Origin: Betaproteobacteria bacterium
GTDB taxonomy: Bacteria > Pseudomonadota > Gammaproteobacteria > Burkholderiales > Burkholderiaceae_F
Length of the DNA stretch: 64,000 nucleotides
NCBI GenBank assembly: GCA_005882215.1
Contig: VBCK01000116.1
Coordinates: forward strand, 1 to 64,000
Direction: 5' to 3'
The notes under the pieces are model-generated. The model was not told where the DNA came from, searched no databases, and was given only the letters and a program-made list of their open reading frames with translations. Below, in pieces: positions 1 through 9,730 of the stretch (position 1 is its first letter; each line of letters starts with the position of its first letter). The position numbers were made by a program, and so were the translations under genes.

Positions 1-57
1 TTTAACAATTCGAGCAGCAATTTCAATACCAAGGGCTCCGTGGTCGGCGAACACTGA
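1..57 (+). CDS. C-terminal tail of an unidentified protein (partial, 5' end outside the window)
   Basis: An open frame runs from the first base of the window to a TGA at 55-57. It encodes 18 residues rich in Asn and Ser, followed 30 bases later by the start of the GGDEF/EAL gene. The tail is too short to assign a family. It is called a gene end only because it is in frame from the window edge and lies just upstream of, and on the same strand as, the next gene. It could equally be non-coding. Confidence 0.3.
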   Translation, partial: FNNSSSNFNTKGSVVGEH

Positions 58-87
58 TGTGGGATCCGCCGGCCTTGGAAACAGTTG

Positions 88-2676
88 ATGAGCGCATCTG
101 ACGCGACTACGAGTCCCGCCTCGATAGCCTGGTGGCTGCGCCTGCACCGGGCGCTGATGCCGGACTACAACCGCAAGACGGCGGTTTACTGGTGGGCGGT
201 CGTCGCGCTCGGCGCGGCCAGCGTCGGGCTTTCGCTGATCCGGGTCGCGGCGCTGCCGGCTGGCGCGACGCTGCAGCTCGCGGTGGGCATCGCAGTGGCG
301 ATGATCGCGGGCGCCTTTCCGGTGAAAATTCCGCGCTCGAAGAGCTCGTTTGCTGCCGGCGAGATATTCATCTTCCTGCTGCTGCTGATGCACGGGCCGG
401 CGGCGGCGGCGCTGGCTTCCGCCGGGGAAGCCGGCGTCGGTGCGATGCGCACATCGACTCGCTGGACGAGCCGCATCGCCAGCCCGCTGATGGCTGCGCT
501 GTCGATGTTCGTTGCCGGCACGCTGTTCACCGCGCTGACGGCGACGCTCAAATCGCAGCACCTGTACAACGAAGGCGTGCTGCTCATCTCGTCGGTGCTG
601 TTCGCGGTTCTGTATTTTCTCTTGAACACCCTGCTGGTCACGCTGGTCGTGTTCCTGAAGCGCAGCCAGATGATCGTGTGGTCGGAGTGGGTTGGCAGCT
701 TCGGCTGGGTCGGCATCGCCTACGCGGGCACGGCGTCGGTGGCGACGCTGCTGTATCTGGTGTTCGCGCGCTTCGGCGTGGCAGTGCTGCTGGCGGCCAC
801 GCCGATCATCGCGATGCTGATGACCACGCTGCACTATTACTTCCGCCAGCAGGAAGTGGCCGAGCACAGCCGCAAGACCCGGCTCGAAGCGGCCGAGCGC
901 GAAGCGGCCCAGGCCGCCCGCCATGCCTGCGAGTTGCAGGAGAGCGAGCGCCGCTTTCACAGCGCCTTCACCCACGCGTCGATCGGGATGGCGCTGGTCA
1001 CGGTCGATGGCGAGGTGCTGCAGGCCAACGAGGCCTTGAGCAGGCTGCTCGGTTACGCCACCGGCGACATCATCGGTCGCCGGCTGCCCGAGTTCGCGAT
1101 CGCCGAGGAAACAGGGCTTCTGAACGAGCGGCTCGCGTGGGTGCTTGAGCGCGGCGCCGAAGACACCTCGGTCGAGCTTCGCTGGCGGCATCGCAACGGC
1201 GGCGAAGTATGGGTGTCGCTGCATTGTTCGCTCTTCTCGGATTTCAAGTCCAGCGCACCCTGCCTGATCGTTCAGGCCCAGGACGTCACGGCTCGGCGCA
1301 GCGCCGAAAATCGGCTGCAGCACATCGCCTATCACGACGGCTTGACCAACCTGCCCAATCGCACCCGCTTCAACGAACGCCTGCAGCAGGCCATCGAGCG
1401 CAGTCACATCGGAGCGCGCCATCAGTTCGCCGTGATGTTCCTCGATTTCGACCGCTTCAAGATCATCAATGACAGCCTCGGCCATCGTGCCGGCGACGAA
1501 TTCCTGGTGCAGGTGTCCCGCTGCATCCTCGATCAGGTGCGCGAGCAGGATCTGGTGGCGCGCCTGGGCGGCGACGAATTCGCGATCCTGATGAACGATA
1601 TCCAGGACCCGCAACAGGCCATGGCGCTGGCCGACCGCCTGTTGCGGGAGTTGCACACTCCGTTCCTGATCAGCGGATCCGAGATCTCGATCAGTGCAAG
1701 CATCGGGATCACGTTCAGCTGCTTCGGCTACCGCGCGCCGGGCGACGTGCTCAGGGACGCCGATCTGGCGATGTACCGGGCCAAAACGCAGGGCAAGGCC
1801 CGCTACGCCGTGTTCGATGCGAGTCTGCATGAGCAGGTGACTCGACAGCTCCATCTGGAAAACGATCTGCGCCGGGCCATCGAGACCGGGCAGCTGACGC
1901 TCGCCTACCAGCCCATCTTTCGGCTGTCCGACGGAAAGCTGGCCGGGTGCGAAGCGCTGACGCGCTGGAACCATCCGACCCATGGCGCGATTCAGCCCAA
2001 GACGTTCATTCCGATCGCCGAGGAATCTGGGCTGATCGGCCAGATCAGCATGTGGGCGGCCGAACGCAGCTGTCAGCAGCTGCGCGCGTGGCGCGACAGC
2101 AAGCCCGAGCTCGGCAGCCTGACGATGCACGTGAACATCTCGGGCAACGACCTGTGCCAGAAGACGTTTGCCGAGCAGGTGACCCGGACCTTGCGGGAGT
2201 CGGGCATCTCGCCGAGCCAGCTCACGCTGGAAGTCACCGAGAGCATTCTGATGGACCGCCTCGAAAGCGCTCGCGACACGATGAGTTACCTGCGCAACCA
2301 GGGGGTGGCCATCTCGATCGACGACTTCGGCACCGGCTATTCCTCGCTGAGCTATCTGTCGAGCCTGCCGATCAGCAGCCTGAAGATCGATGCGTCGTTC
2401 GTGCAGAAGCTGGAGGCGAGCGCAAACGAAACCGAGGTTGTGCGCGCGATCGTGATGCTCGGCCGCTCGCTGAAGAAGTCCGTGATCGCCGAGGGCATCG
2501 AAACGGCGGCGCAGCTGAGGGTGTTGCGCGACCTGGGCTGCGAGCTCGGCCAGGGCTTCCACCTGGCGATGCCGCTGACCGGTTCCCAGATGGAGAATCT
2601 GCCAAGCGCGAACGCCGCGGTGCGCGCCGCGCTCGACCGCGGCGGCGAGGCGCGGATCGTCCCGCTGTTTGCTTAG
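88..2676 (+). CDS. Membrane-bound PAS-GGDEF-EAL cyclic-di-GMP signalling protein
   Basis: This 862-residue protein makes and/or breaks the second messenger cyclic-di-GMP. Residues 1-240 hold several hydrophobic segments (a MASE-like membrane sensor), followed by an Ala/Glu-rich probable coiled coil near 250-285. A PAS domain lies at about 290-410. The GGDEF domain (about 420-580) has an intact GGDEF signature near residue 492. The EAL domain (about 600-850) keeps EALTRW near residue 621, EVTES and DDFGTGYSS. Both active sites look complete, so it could be bifunctional; which activity dominates cannot be read from sequence. A TTG codon sits immediately before the chosen ATG, and a GGAA element is about 7 bases upstream. 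Confidence 0.9.
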   Translation: MSASDATTSPASIAWWLRLHRALMPDYNRKTAVYWWAVVALGAASVGLSLIRVAALPAGATLQLAVGIAVAMIAGAFPVKIPRSKSSFAAGEIFIFLLLLMHGPAAAALASAGEAGVGAMRTSTRWTSRIASPLMAALSMFVAGTLFTALTATLKSQHLYNEGVLLISSVLFAVLYFLLNTLLVTLVVFLKRSQMIVWSEWVGSFGWVGIAYAGTASVATLLYLVFARFGVAVLLAATPIIAMLMTTLHYYFRQQEVAEHSRKTRLEAAEREAAQAARHACELQESERRFHSAFTHASIGMALVTVDGEVLQANEALSRLLGYATGDIIGRRLPEFAIAEETGLLNERLAWVLERGAEDTSVELRWRHRNGGEVWVSLHCSLFSDFKSSAPCLIVQAQDVTARRSAENRLQHIAYHDGLTNLPNRTRFNERLQQAIERSHIGARHQFAVMFLDFDRFKIINDSLGHRAGDEFLVQVSRCILDQVREQDLVARLGGDEFAILMNDIQDPQQAMALADRLLRELHTPFLISGSEISISASIGITFSCFGYRAPGDVLRDADLAMYRAKTQGKARYAVFDASLHEQVTRQLHLENDLRRAIETGQLTLAYQPIFRLSDGKLAGCEALTRWNHPTHGAIQPKTFIPIAEESGLIGQISMWAAERSCQQLRAWRDSKPELGSLTMHVNISGNDLCQKTFAEQVTRTLRESGISPSQLTLEVTESILMDRLESARDTMSYLRNQGVAISIDDFGTGYSSLSYLSSLPISSLKIDASFVQKLEASANETEVVRAIVMLGRSLKKSVIAEGIETAAQLRVLRDLGCELGQGFHLAMPLTGSQMENLPSANAAVRAALDRGGEARIVPLFA

Positions 2677-2752
2677 TCCGCGCGGCCGTTCCGGGTAAGA
2701 TTGCGGGACCAGACGCCGGTCCGCAGAGCCCGGAGAACGGACGCGAATCCAG

Positions 2753-3460
2753 GTGAGCCCGGGCACCGCCGCAGATGGCGCCCGATTCGAATACGCGAGC
2801 GACCAGAGCCTGCTCGTGTCATTCGGCGACGCGATCACGCTTGAGGCGCACCATCGGGTGCACACGCTGCTGGTCTCGCTGCAGAACACGCCCGTCGCCG
2901 CAACGCTCAACCTGCATCCGGCCTATTGCTCGCTGCTGATCAAGTTCGATCCGCGCCGGGCCGCCCACGAGGACATCGAGCGGGAAGTGCGCGCCCGGCT
3001 GGCCAGACTCGGCACCGAGCCGGCCGCGCCTGCCCGGCAAGTGGAAATTCCGGTCTGTTATGGGGGTGATTTCGGCCCCGACCTGGCCAGCCTCGCCGCG
3101 CTCCGGTGCCTGCCGATCGAAGAGGTCGTCCGCCTTCACTCGCAGAGGACGTATACGGTGTACTTCCTCGGCTTCGTTCCCGGCTTCGCCTATCTGGGCA
3201 CGGTGGCCGACGAGATCGCCGCGCCGCGACTTGCGTCACCTCGACGGCGTGTCGAGGCCGGCAGCGTCGGAATCGCGGGACACCAGACGGGGATATACCC
3301 GAGCCCGGTTCCGGGCGGCTGGCGGCTGATTGGACGGACGCCGCTTTCGATGTTTCGGGCCGAGCGCGACCCGATGTCGCTGCTGGCCCCCGGCGACGAG
3401 GTGCGCTTCCGCCCGATCTGTCGGGACGAATACGCTCGCATCGAGGCGGGTGGCGTGTGA
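2753..3460 (+). CDS. pxpB: 5-oxoprolinase subunit PxpB
   Basis: PxpB works with PxpC and PxpA in ATP-dependent opening of 5-oxoproline (pyroglutamate) to glutamate in the cytoplasm. The 235-residue protein carries the family hallmarks YFLGFVPGFAYLG in the middle and SVGIAGHQTGIYP further on. Its start is a GTG 76 bases after the GGDEF/EAL gene. It is the first gene of pxpB-pxpC-pxpA, with a four-base overlap (GTGA) into pxpC. Older annotations call this family allophanate hydrolase subunit 1 or KipI-like; the three-gene order argues for 5-oxoprolinase. Confidence 0.93.
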   Translation: MSPGTAADGARFEYASDQSLLVSFGDAITLEAHHRVHTLLVSLQNTPVAATLNLHPAYCSLLIKFDPRRAAHEDIEREVRARLARLGTEPAAPARQVEIPVCYGGDFGPDLASLAALRCLPIEEVVRLHSQRTYTVYFLGFVPGFAYLGTVADEIAAPRLASPRRRVEAGSVGIAGHQTGIYPSPVPGGWRLIGRTPLSMFRAERDPMSLLAPGDEVRFRPICRDEYARIEAGGV

Positions 3461-4389
3461 TTCGGGTCGAAGTGCCCGGATTGATGACGACCGTTCAGGA
3501 TCTCGGCCGCGAGGGCTTCGGTCCGATCGGCGTATCGGCGTCGGGCGCTGCCGACCCGATCGCGTTGCGGATCGGCAACCGTCTGCTTGGAAACGCCGAA
3601 GGAGCTGCGGCTCTCGAGATGACGCTGGTCGGAGGCGTTTTCAGGTTTGAGATCGATACCTGGGTGGTGATCACCGGATCGGACTTCGGCGCAACGCTTG
3701 AGAAGACACCGGTCGCGCCGTGGATCGTCCAGCCGGTCCGCAAGGGCCAGGTGCTGCGAATGCGATCGACCCGTTCGGGGGCGCGCTGCTACCTGTGCGT
3801 CAGTGGAGGATTCGACGTGCCGCTCGTTCTTGGAAGCGCCTCGACGCACGTGTTGAGCGCGCTGGGTGGATTCAACGGGCGCCCGCTTCGCAAGGGCGAT
3901 CTGCTGCAAGTCGGCCCCTGCCGGCCGCCCGCCGCGCGGTGCCTGAATCCGCAGATCGGGCAGCGCCTTGCGCCGCGCCTGCGGCTGCGCGTAACCGAGG
4001 GGCCGCAGTTCGACTGGTTCACCGCAGCGTCGCAACGCGCCTTCCTCGAAACGACCTATCGGGTGACCGAGGCCTCCGATCGAATGGGTCTGAGGCTGGA
4101 AGGCGCGGCGGCCCAGGCGCGGTCGCAACGCGAGATGGTCACGGCCGGGGTCGCTTTGGGTGCGATCCAGATTCCGGCCGGCGGCCAACCCGTGATCGTG
4201 TTCGTCGAGCAGCAGACGACCGGAGGCTACCCGGTGATCGGCAACGTGATTGCAGCCGACCTTGCGTCGGTTGGACAATTGCGTCCGCGCGACGTCGTCG
4301 AATTCGAGCGGGTCTCGCACCAGGGGGCCCGCGCACTGCTGCTGGAGCGGGAATCCTGCCTCGAGTCGGACCGGCTGCTGCTGACCTGA
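3457..4389 (+). CDS. pxpC: 5-oxoprolinase subunit PxpC (biotin-dependent carboxyltransferase-like family)
   Basis: This is the 310-residue partner of PxpB in the 5-oxoprolinase complex. The N-terminus has the family motif MTTVQDLGREGFGPIGVSASG, including the S/G-A-D loop typical of KipA/PxpC proteins. The chosen GTG start at 3457 overlaps the pxpB stop by four bases, which suggests translational coupling. An upstream in-frame ATG at 3106 lies deep inside pxpB and would add an implausible Arg-rich leader, so it was rejected. The gene stops 28 bases before pxpA. Confidence 0.92.
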   Translation: MIRVEVPGLMTTVQDLGREGFGPIGVSASGAADPIALRIGNRLLGNAEGAAALEMTLVGGVFRFEIDTWVVITGSDFGATLEKTPVAPWIVQPVRKGQVLRMRSTRSGARCYLCVSGGFDVPLVLGSASTHVLSALGGFNGRPLRKGDLLQVGPCRPPAARCLNPQIGQRLAPRLRLRVTEGPQFDWFTAASQRAFLETTYRVTEASDRMGLRLEGAAAQARSQREMVTAGVALGAIQIPAGGQPVIVFVEQQTTGGYPVIGNVIAADLASVGQLRPRDVVEFERVSHQGARALLLERESCLESDRLLLT

Positions 4390-4417
4390 ACGATGGCATC
4401 GACACGATGAGGACTGG

Positions 4418-5176
4418 ATGGATCTGAACTGCGACCTGGGCGAATTGGAGCAGGCCGTCTTCGATGGCACGCAGGAGGCGCTGATGGCGTCGATCACTTC
4501 GGCCAACGTTGCGTGCGGTGCTCATGCCGGCGACGAGCGCATCATGGAGACGACCATCCGGCAGGCGTTGAGGCACGGGGTGTGCATCGGCGCGCACCCG
4601 GGATTTCCCGATCGCGCGAACTTCGGCCGTCTGGAAATTTCGATGACCCCTGCACAGATCGCCGAAACCGTCTGCCGGCAGGTCGACGCCTTATCCCAGG
4701 TCGCGCGGCGATGCGGGGCGACGGTCGGACATGTCAAGCCTCACGGGGCGCTGTACAACCTGGCGGCGCGGGACGCCGGTGTATCGCGCGCCATCGCCGA
4801 GGGCGTGGCGCGGTGGCGGCGCGACGTGATCCTGGTCGGGCTGGCCGGCTCGCCAATGCTGGAAGCGTTTCGGCAGGCGGGCTTTGAAGTGGCCGCAGAG
4901 GCGTTCGCGGACCGCTCGTACGAACCCGACGGCAGCCTGCGTTCGCGCCGGCTGCCGGACGCGCTGATCCGCGATCCGCAAGTCGCCGCTGCGCAGGCGC
5001 TGCGGATCGCGCAGGCCCATCGCGTGGTCGCAGCCGACGGCAGCGAACTTGTTCTGCAGGCGCTCACGCTGTGCATACACGGCGACACGCCCGGCTGCGT
5101 GCAGATCGCCGCGGCCGTTGCATCCGCGCTGCGCCAGGCCGGGATCGAATTGAAGGGGTTGCCGCCCATGACGTGA
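4418..5176 (+). CDS. pxpA: 5-oxoprolinase subunit PxpA (LamB/YcsF family)
   Basis: PxpA is the third 5-oxoprolinase subunit. The 252-residue length is normal for the family, and it starts with the characteristic MDLNCDLGE, followed by NVACGAHAGDE and HVKPHGALYN, all diagnostic LamB/YcsF motifs. It closes the pxpBCA operon. The next gene, rtcB, is convergent only 12 bases downstream, so the two transcripts probably meet here. No separate terminator hairpin was obvious. Confidence 0.94.
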   Translation: MDLNCDLGELEQAVFDGTQEALMASITSANVACGAHAGDERIMETTIRQALRHGVCIGAHPGFPDRANFGRLEISMTPAQIAETVCRQVDALSQVARRCGATVGHVKPHGALYNLAARDAGVSRAIAEGVARWRRDVILVGLAGSPMLEAFRQAGFEVAAEAFADRSYEPDGSLRSRRLPDALIRDPQVAAAQALRIAQAHRVVAADGSELVLQALTLCIHGDTPGCVQIAAAVASALRQAGIELKGLPPMT

Positions 5177-5188
5177 TGGGCGGTCGCC

Positions 5189-6406
5189 TCACCCCTTCAC
5201 GCACACCACCTGCTTCAGGGTGTGCACCACCTCCACCAGGTCGGATTGCGCGGCCATCACGGCGTCGATGTCCTTGTAGGCCGCCGGCGTTTCATCGATC
5301 ACGCCCCGGTCCTGCCGGCATTCGACCCCTTCGGTCGCCGCGCGGTGGTCGGCGAGCGTGAAGCGGCGCCTGGCCTCCCCGCGACTCATCGCGCGGCCCG
5401 CGCCATGCGAGCAGCTCTCGAAGCTCTCCGGGCTGCCCTTGCCGCGCACGATGTAGCTGCGCGTGCCCATGCTGCCGGGAATGATGCCCAGCTGCCCGGC
5501 CCGGGCGCTGACCGCGCCCTTGCGCGTGACGTACACGTTCTGGCCGAAATGGCGTTCCTGCTGCACGTAGTTGTGATGGCAATTGACCGCTTCGACGTGG
5601 CTGCGGAAGCTCTTGGCGATCGCCGTCTTCGCCGCCTCGATCACGCGACGCATCATCACCTCGCGGTTCAGCGCCGCGTAGCTCTGCGCCCACCCGACGG
5701 CGCGCACGTAGTCCGCGAAGTGGCGCGAGCCTTCCTCGAAGTAGGCCAGATCGCGGTCGGGCAGCTGGGTCTCGTGGCGTATCGCGTCCTGCCGGGCCAG
5801 CTCGATGAACATCGTGCCGATCGCATTGCCGACACCTCGCGAGCCCGAGTGCAGCATGAACCAGACGAAACCGTCCTCGTCGAGGCACACCTCGATGAAA
5901 TGGTTGCCGCTGCCGAGCGTTCCCAGGTGGCTGCGGTGGTTGGTCTTTTCGAGCTTCGGGGTGTGGCGGCACAGCTCGGCGAACTCCGGCTCGAGCTGCG
6001 CCCAGGCGGTGTCCACCGAATCAGGCACGTTTTGCCACGAACCCGGGTCGCGTTTGCCGGGCGCGCGGCCGTGCGGCACGCTGCGCTCGATCGCGGAGCG
6101 CAGCCGAGCCAAGCGGTCCGGAAGGGCTTCGGCCCGCAGCGTCGTCTTCGCCGCCATCATCCCGCAACCGATGTCGACCCCGACCGCGGCCGGGATGATT
6201 GCCTTGAAGGTCGGGATCACCGAGCCGACAGTCGCGCCGATCCCGAAGTGCACGTCGGGCATGGCGGCGATGTGCTTGAAGACGATCGGCAGGCGCGCCG
6301 CATTGGCCAGCTGGCGCCTGGCTTCGTCCTCGACCGGCACGCCGCGCGTCCACATCTTGATCGGCACGCCGCCCGGCACGTCCTCCCGGATGTAGTTGGC
6401 TTCCAT
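5189..6406 (-). CDS. rtcB: RNA-splicing ligase RtcB
   Basis: RtcB joins RNA 2',3'-cyclic phosphate or 3'-phosphate ends to 5'-OH ends using GTP and Mn2+. The 405-residue product matches the bacterial family length. Visible motifs are DVHFGIGATVGSVIP, VGVDIGCGM (metal-binding Cys), HSGSRG, NCHHNYV, GSMGTRSYIV and HGAGR near residue 334, where the family's guanylylated His lies. The start was placed at the ATG of MEANYIRED; upstream in-frame sequence is Arg/Gly-rich and not family-like. No rtcA or rtcR is adjacent. It lies 70 bases downstream of a DNA ligase on the same strand. Confidence 0.93.
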   Translation of the reverse strand: MEANYIREDVPGGVPIKMWTRGVPVEDEARRQLANAARLPIVFKHIAAMPDVHFGIGATVGSVIPTFKAIIPAAVGVDIGCGMMAAKTTLRAEALPDRLARLRSAIERSVPHGRAPGKRDPGSWQNVPDSVDTAWAQLEPEFAELCRHTPKLEKTNHRSHLGTLGSGNHFIEVCLDEDGFVWFMLHSGSRGVGNAIGTMFIELARQDAIRHETQLPDRDLAYFEEGSRHFADYVRAVGWAQSYAALNREVMMRRVIEAAKTAIAKSFRSHVEAVNCHHNYVQQERHFGQNVYVTRKGAVSARAGQLGIIPGSMGTRSYIVRGKGSPESFESCSHGAGRAMSRGEARRRFTLADHRAATEGVECRQDRGVIDETPAAYKDIDAVMAAQSDLVEVVHTLKQVVCVKG

Positions 6407-6476
6407 ATCGCAGGATCCCCCGACGGCACGATACCCCGGCCCATCCGCAGCAGGGCCCGGGTCCTGCGGAATCCAT

Positions 6477-8033
6477 TTAGAGGGCCGTCGCCCGCGCGAG
6501 CCGACCCCGATAGATCGCGCGGACGGTTTCCAGCGTGTCCGCATCCTCACCCGATTTGTCCGTACGGTAGCGCTTCACGCGAGCGAAGCGCAACGCCAGT
6601 CCCCCTGGATAGTGCGGACTGGCCTGCAGGTCGTTGAACGCGATTTCGACGACGAGTTCCGGCCGCACGCGGACAATCCATTCGTCGCGATAGATCTCTC
6701 GCGCCAGCATCGCTTCGGTCTGCCAGGCGAGCATTTCGTCGGTCATGCCCTTGAATGTCTTGCCGAGCATCACGAACCCGCCCGCGGCTTCGTCGCGGGC
6801 GGCCAGATGCAGGTTCGACAGCCATCCTTTGCGCCGGCCATGACCCCACTCCGCGGCGAGCACGACCAGGTCCAGGGTGTGCACACGCTTGATCTTGAGC
6901 CACGACGCCGCGCGCCGACCCGCCTCGTAGGGCGCGCTCGGCGACTTCGCCATCACGCCTTCGTGTCCGCGCTGCAGCGCATCGTCGTAGAAAGCCTGCG
7001 CGGCAGCCGTTTCGCCCGTCACGATGCGTGGCATCAAGAGGCGGGCAGGTAGCGCGCGCGACAGGATGTCGAAGCGCTCCGACAGCGGGGCTTCGGTCAG
7101 CACGTCTGCGCCGTGCCGCAGGCAGTCGAAGAAAAATACCGACAGCGGCAGCGACGCCTGCATGGCCGACACATCGAGCGTGCGCCCGAACCGGCGCATC
7201 GTGACTTGAAACGGGTGCGGAGCGCCGTCGGCCTGCAAAGCGATCGCTTCGCCGTCGAGGATCAGCTGCGGCGCCTCGACCGAACGCAACGCGTCGACGA
7301 TCTCGGGCGCCGAGGCCGTCACGTCGTTGCGATTGCGCGTGAAGATGCGCACCTGGTCGGCCGCCTTGTGTACCTGCACCCGCGCTCCGTCGAGCTTCCA
7401 CTCGAACGCTGCGCTGCCGAGCATGCCGAGAGCCTCGGCGACGTCGTTCGCGGGTTGCGCGAGCATCGGCGCGATCGGCTGCATCAGCTCGAGGGCGAAT
7501 CGCCGCAGTGCGCCCGCGCCCTCCGTCAAAGCGGCATGCGCGACGGCGGCGATGCCGCCGGCGACCATGGCGGCCTGTCGCACCGAGGAAGCAGGTAAGG
7601 ACGAAGCCGCCGCGACCGCATCGATCATCAAGGACTCGAGCGCACCCTGCCGCAACTCGCCCAGCATCAGCCGGCCGAGGAAGTCGCGCTCCTCGGTGGT
7701 CGCGCGCCCCAGTAATGCCGACAGGATGCGCGTGCGCTCGCTCCTCGAGCCTGCTCCGGTGGTTCCGGAAAGGCGCTCCAGCGCTGCATCGACCTCGGCA
7801 ATCGTGAGCGATGGCGCCCCGACCACCACGTCCGGACGCGCGTCGCGCAGCAGCCCGTAACCGATGCCGCTTCGCCCCTGGCGAGGCTCGCCGGAAAGAT
7901 ACGCGACGCCGATCCCGATTTCCGCCGGCGCCAGCGTGCGCAGCAACGCCGCAAGCTCGGCGATCTTGGCGTTGCGACTTGGCGTGTCGGCAACACGGCG
8001 CGACGTTGCGACCACGTCGGCCAGTAGCGTCAT
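6477..8033 (-). CDS. ATP-dependent DNA ligase
   Basis: This 518-residue protein seals DNA nicks by an adenylated-lysine mechanism. An N-terminal DNA-binding region (about 1-200) precedes the adenylation domain. The nucleotidyl-transferase motif reads EWKLDGARVQVHK (KxDG, catalytic Lys), followed by LDGEAIAL and a later motif V region with WLKIKR. A C-terminal OB-fold region includes the ELVVEIAFND stretch. Size and architecture resemble actinobacterial LigB-type enzymes rather than LigD; no Ku or polymerase/nuclease domain is present. It probably supplements a housekeeping NAD-dependent ligase located elsewhere. Confidence 0.9.
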   Translation of the reverse strand: MTLLADVVATSRRVADTPSRNAKIAELAALLRTLAPAEIGIGVAYLSGEPRQGRSGIGYGLLRDARPDVVVGAPSLTIAEVDAALERLSGTTGAGSRSERTRILSALLGRATTEERDFLGRLMLGELRQGALESLMIDAVAAASSLPASSVRQAAMVAGGIAAVAHAALTEGAGALRRFALELMQPIAPMLAQPANDVAEALGMLGSAAFEWKLDGARVQVHKAADQVRIFTRNRNDVTASAPEIVDALRSVEAPQLILDGEAIALQADGAPHPFQVTMRRFGRTLDVSAMQASLPLSVFFFDCLRHGADVLTEAPLSERFDILSRALPARLLMPRIVTGETAAAQAFYDDALQRGHEGVMAKSPSAPYEAGRRAASWLKIKRVHTLDLVVLAAEWGHGRRKGWLSNLHLAARDEAAGGFVMLGKTFKGMTDEMLAWQTEAMLAREIYRDEWIVRVRPELVVEIAFNDLQASPHYPGGLALRFARVKRYRTDKSGEDADTLETVRAIYRGRLARATAL

Positions 8034-8056
8034 CCGGCCATTTTACGGCTCCTCCC

Positions 8057-8090
8057 GGAGCGGAGCGCGTCCGGCGACGCGCTCCGCTCC
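8057..8090 (-). terminator. Strong GC-rich hairpin after the SGNH hydrolase gene
   Basis: A perfect 15-base-pair inverted repeat (arms 8057-8071 and 8076-8090) with a four-base loop lies four bases after the SGNH hydrolase stop codon and before the ligase start. There is no clear U-tract on the minus strand, so it may act as a Rho-assisted terminator or as an mRNA-stabilising hairpin between the two genes. Confidence 0.6.
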
Positions 8091-8094
8091 GAGC

Positions 8095-9444
8095 TCAGGG
8101 TGCGAACGGCGCTATGTCGACCGCCATGCCCATCGCGTTATAGCCGGCGTGGTTGGGGTGCAGGTAGTCCCACGGCAGCTGGGTGAATTGGCTGTTGGGC
8201 AGGAACTCCGCGCGCATGTTGCCCGTATTCGGGTCCAGCGTGGCCGCGTCAAAGTCTTCCACGCCGTCGAACAGCCCGGACGTACGAATGAAGTTGTTAA
8301 GGACCTTCCGGCTGGCGTCGTGCCCCGGCCCGTTGTCGCCCCGGTCGACGCCGCTGATACCGAGCGCGGAGGTCATTGTGCCGGCGAAGACTTTGATACC
8401 CCGCGCGTGCAAGCGGCTGACAATATTCTGATAGCCGGCGATGATCGCGTCGGTCGTGTGGCCGGCTCCGAGGTCGTTGATACCCTCGAGCCAGATCACA
8501 TGGGTCAGTCCTGACAGCCCGAGCACGTCCCGGTCGAGCCGGTCGACCGCAGCGGGACCAGAGGTTGCATTCGGGTTCACAGGATTGACAACGCGGTTGC
8601 CCCCGATCGCCTCATTGACGATGCTGACCTTCCTTCCGTAGGCGTTGTGCAACCGGCGCGACAACGTGTTCATCCACCGATCGTTGATGTTCAGAGTCGT
8701 GTGGGTGCCATCGGTGATCGAGTCGCCGAAGGCGCAGATCACCACCGTGTCTTCCGGAGCCATGACATCCACGGCGTCCAGGAAAAACCAGGATGTCGTG
8801 GTGAACTCGAAAGCGAACACGTCCAGGTCTTCGGTGTGGTTGCCGCTGCCGGGCGCCGTGATGTAGGAAGTCGTGTTCGCCCCGCTGTGAAAGCTCATCG
8901 GCCCGCTGTTGCCTTGAACGGAGTAGCTCACCGCAAGGTTGCGACCTTGCACACCTGCCGAATCGTCGTCCCGGGCCCAACGGAGCTCGATTCCGTCGCT
9001 GAAGACTTCCTGGCCGGCCGGGATGGTCACCGACGCCTCGCCGTTGAACGTCACCCGCGTGAGGGTGCCCGGAACGACGTTTGCCGAGTATTCCTGGAGG
9101 GCGACGGTGACCTCGTCGAAGGTCACGGACTGGCTCCCGAAGACGTTGGAAAAGCGAAATCGCATCCGCTTGCCCCAGAGATCGGGTTTGACGATGGAGC
9201 GGAATGTCTGCTCGGTCGCCCCCAATGTGTTGGCGGTCGGAAAGGGAAAGGCCAGGTCCGGTTGAATGTTGGCCGGAGCGAATGTAGTGGGCGGCCCAGG
9301 CGGCGCCGGCGCGACGGGGGGAACGTATACGAAGCTGGTTGCCGGAGCCGTGGCCCAGGTCGCAACCCAGTGTTGCTCGGCGAGAGCGGCCGGGCCGCCG
9401 GCAAAGACGGCCAAAGCGAACAGGAACGGTTTGATGACGTTCAT
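8095..9444 (-). CDS. Secreted SGNH/GDSL-family hydrolase
   Basis: This is a predicted exported esterase/lipase-type hydrolase of 449 residues. A signal peptide (MNVIKPFLFALAVFAGG, cleavage near ALAEQ) is followed by a beta-rich region at about 30-220. The SGNH catalytic domain shows block I GDSITDG, a block II Gly (GGNRV), block III GINDLG and block V DYLHPNHAGY (Asp-His of the triad). The start was set at the second in-frame ATG because GAGGAGA lies 8-9 bases upstream. The substrate cannot be inferred; relatives act on acylated or acetylated carbohydrates and lipids. Confidence 0.88.
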   Translation of the reverse strand: MNVIKPFLFALAVFAGGPAALAEQHWVATWATAPATSFVYVPPVAPAPPGPPTTFAPANIQPDLAFPFPTANTLGATEQTFRSIVKPDLWGKRMRFRFSNVFGSQSVTFDEVTVALQEYSANVVPGTLTRVTFNGEASVTIPAGQEVFSDGIELRWARDDDSAGVQGRNLAVSYSVQGNSGPMSFHSGANTTSYITAPGSGNHTEDLDVFAFEFTTTSWFFLDAVDVMAPEDTVVICAFGDSITDGTHTTLNINDRWMNTLSRRLHNAYGRKVSIVNEAIGGNRVVNPVNPNATSGPAAVDRLDRDVLGLSGLTHVIWLEGINDLGAGHTTDAIIAGYQNIVSRLHARGIKVFAGTMTSALGISGVDRGDNGPGHDASRKVLNNFIRTSGLFDGVEDFDAATLDPNTGNMRAEFLPNSQFTQLPWDYLHPNHAGYNAMGMAVDIAPFAP

Positions 9445-9730
9445 CGTGTATTTCTCCTCGAATTTCGCGAACACTCGACTCTGCTGGTGCGCGAGCCGAC
9501 GCGCAGCATCCGACGAGCGTCATGCGCCGTCTATCAAATTCGTCCGACTTTTATCGAATCTTTCCGCCGCGCGCCGGGCGGCGGGGTCTGCGACCGAGTC
9601 AATAGATCTCGGGAACGAACATCGATGCCGGCAACGGATGGCGAATGTAGTCCGGATGGCGCTCGCGCTTCAAACGACCGAATGACCGTCCCGTGACGAA
9701 TCCCAAGGAAGGATTCGGGCTTCTCGCCCC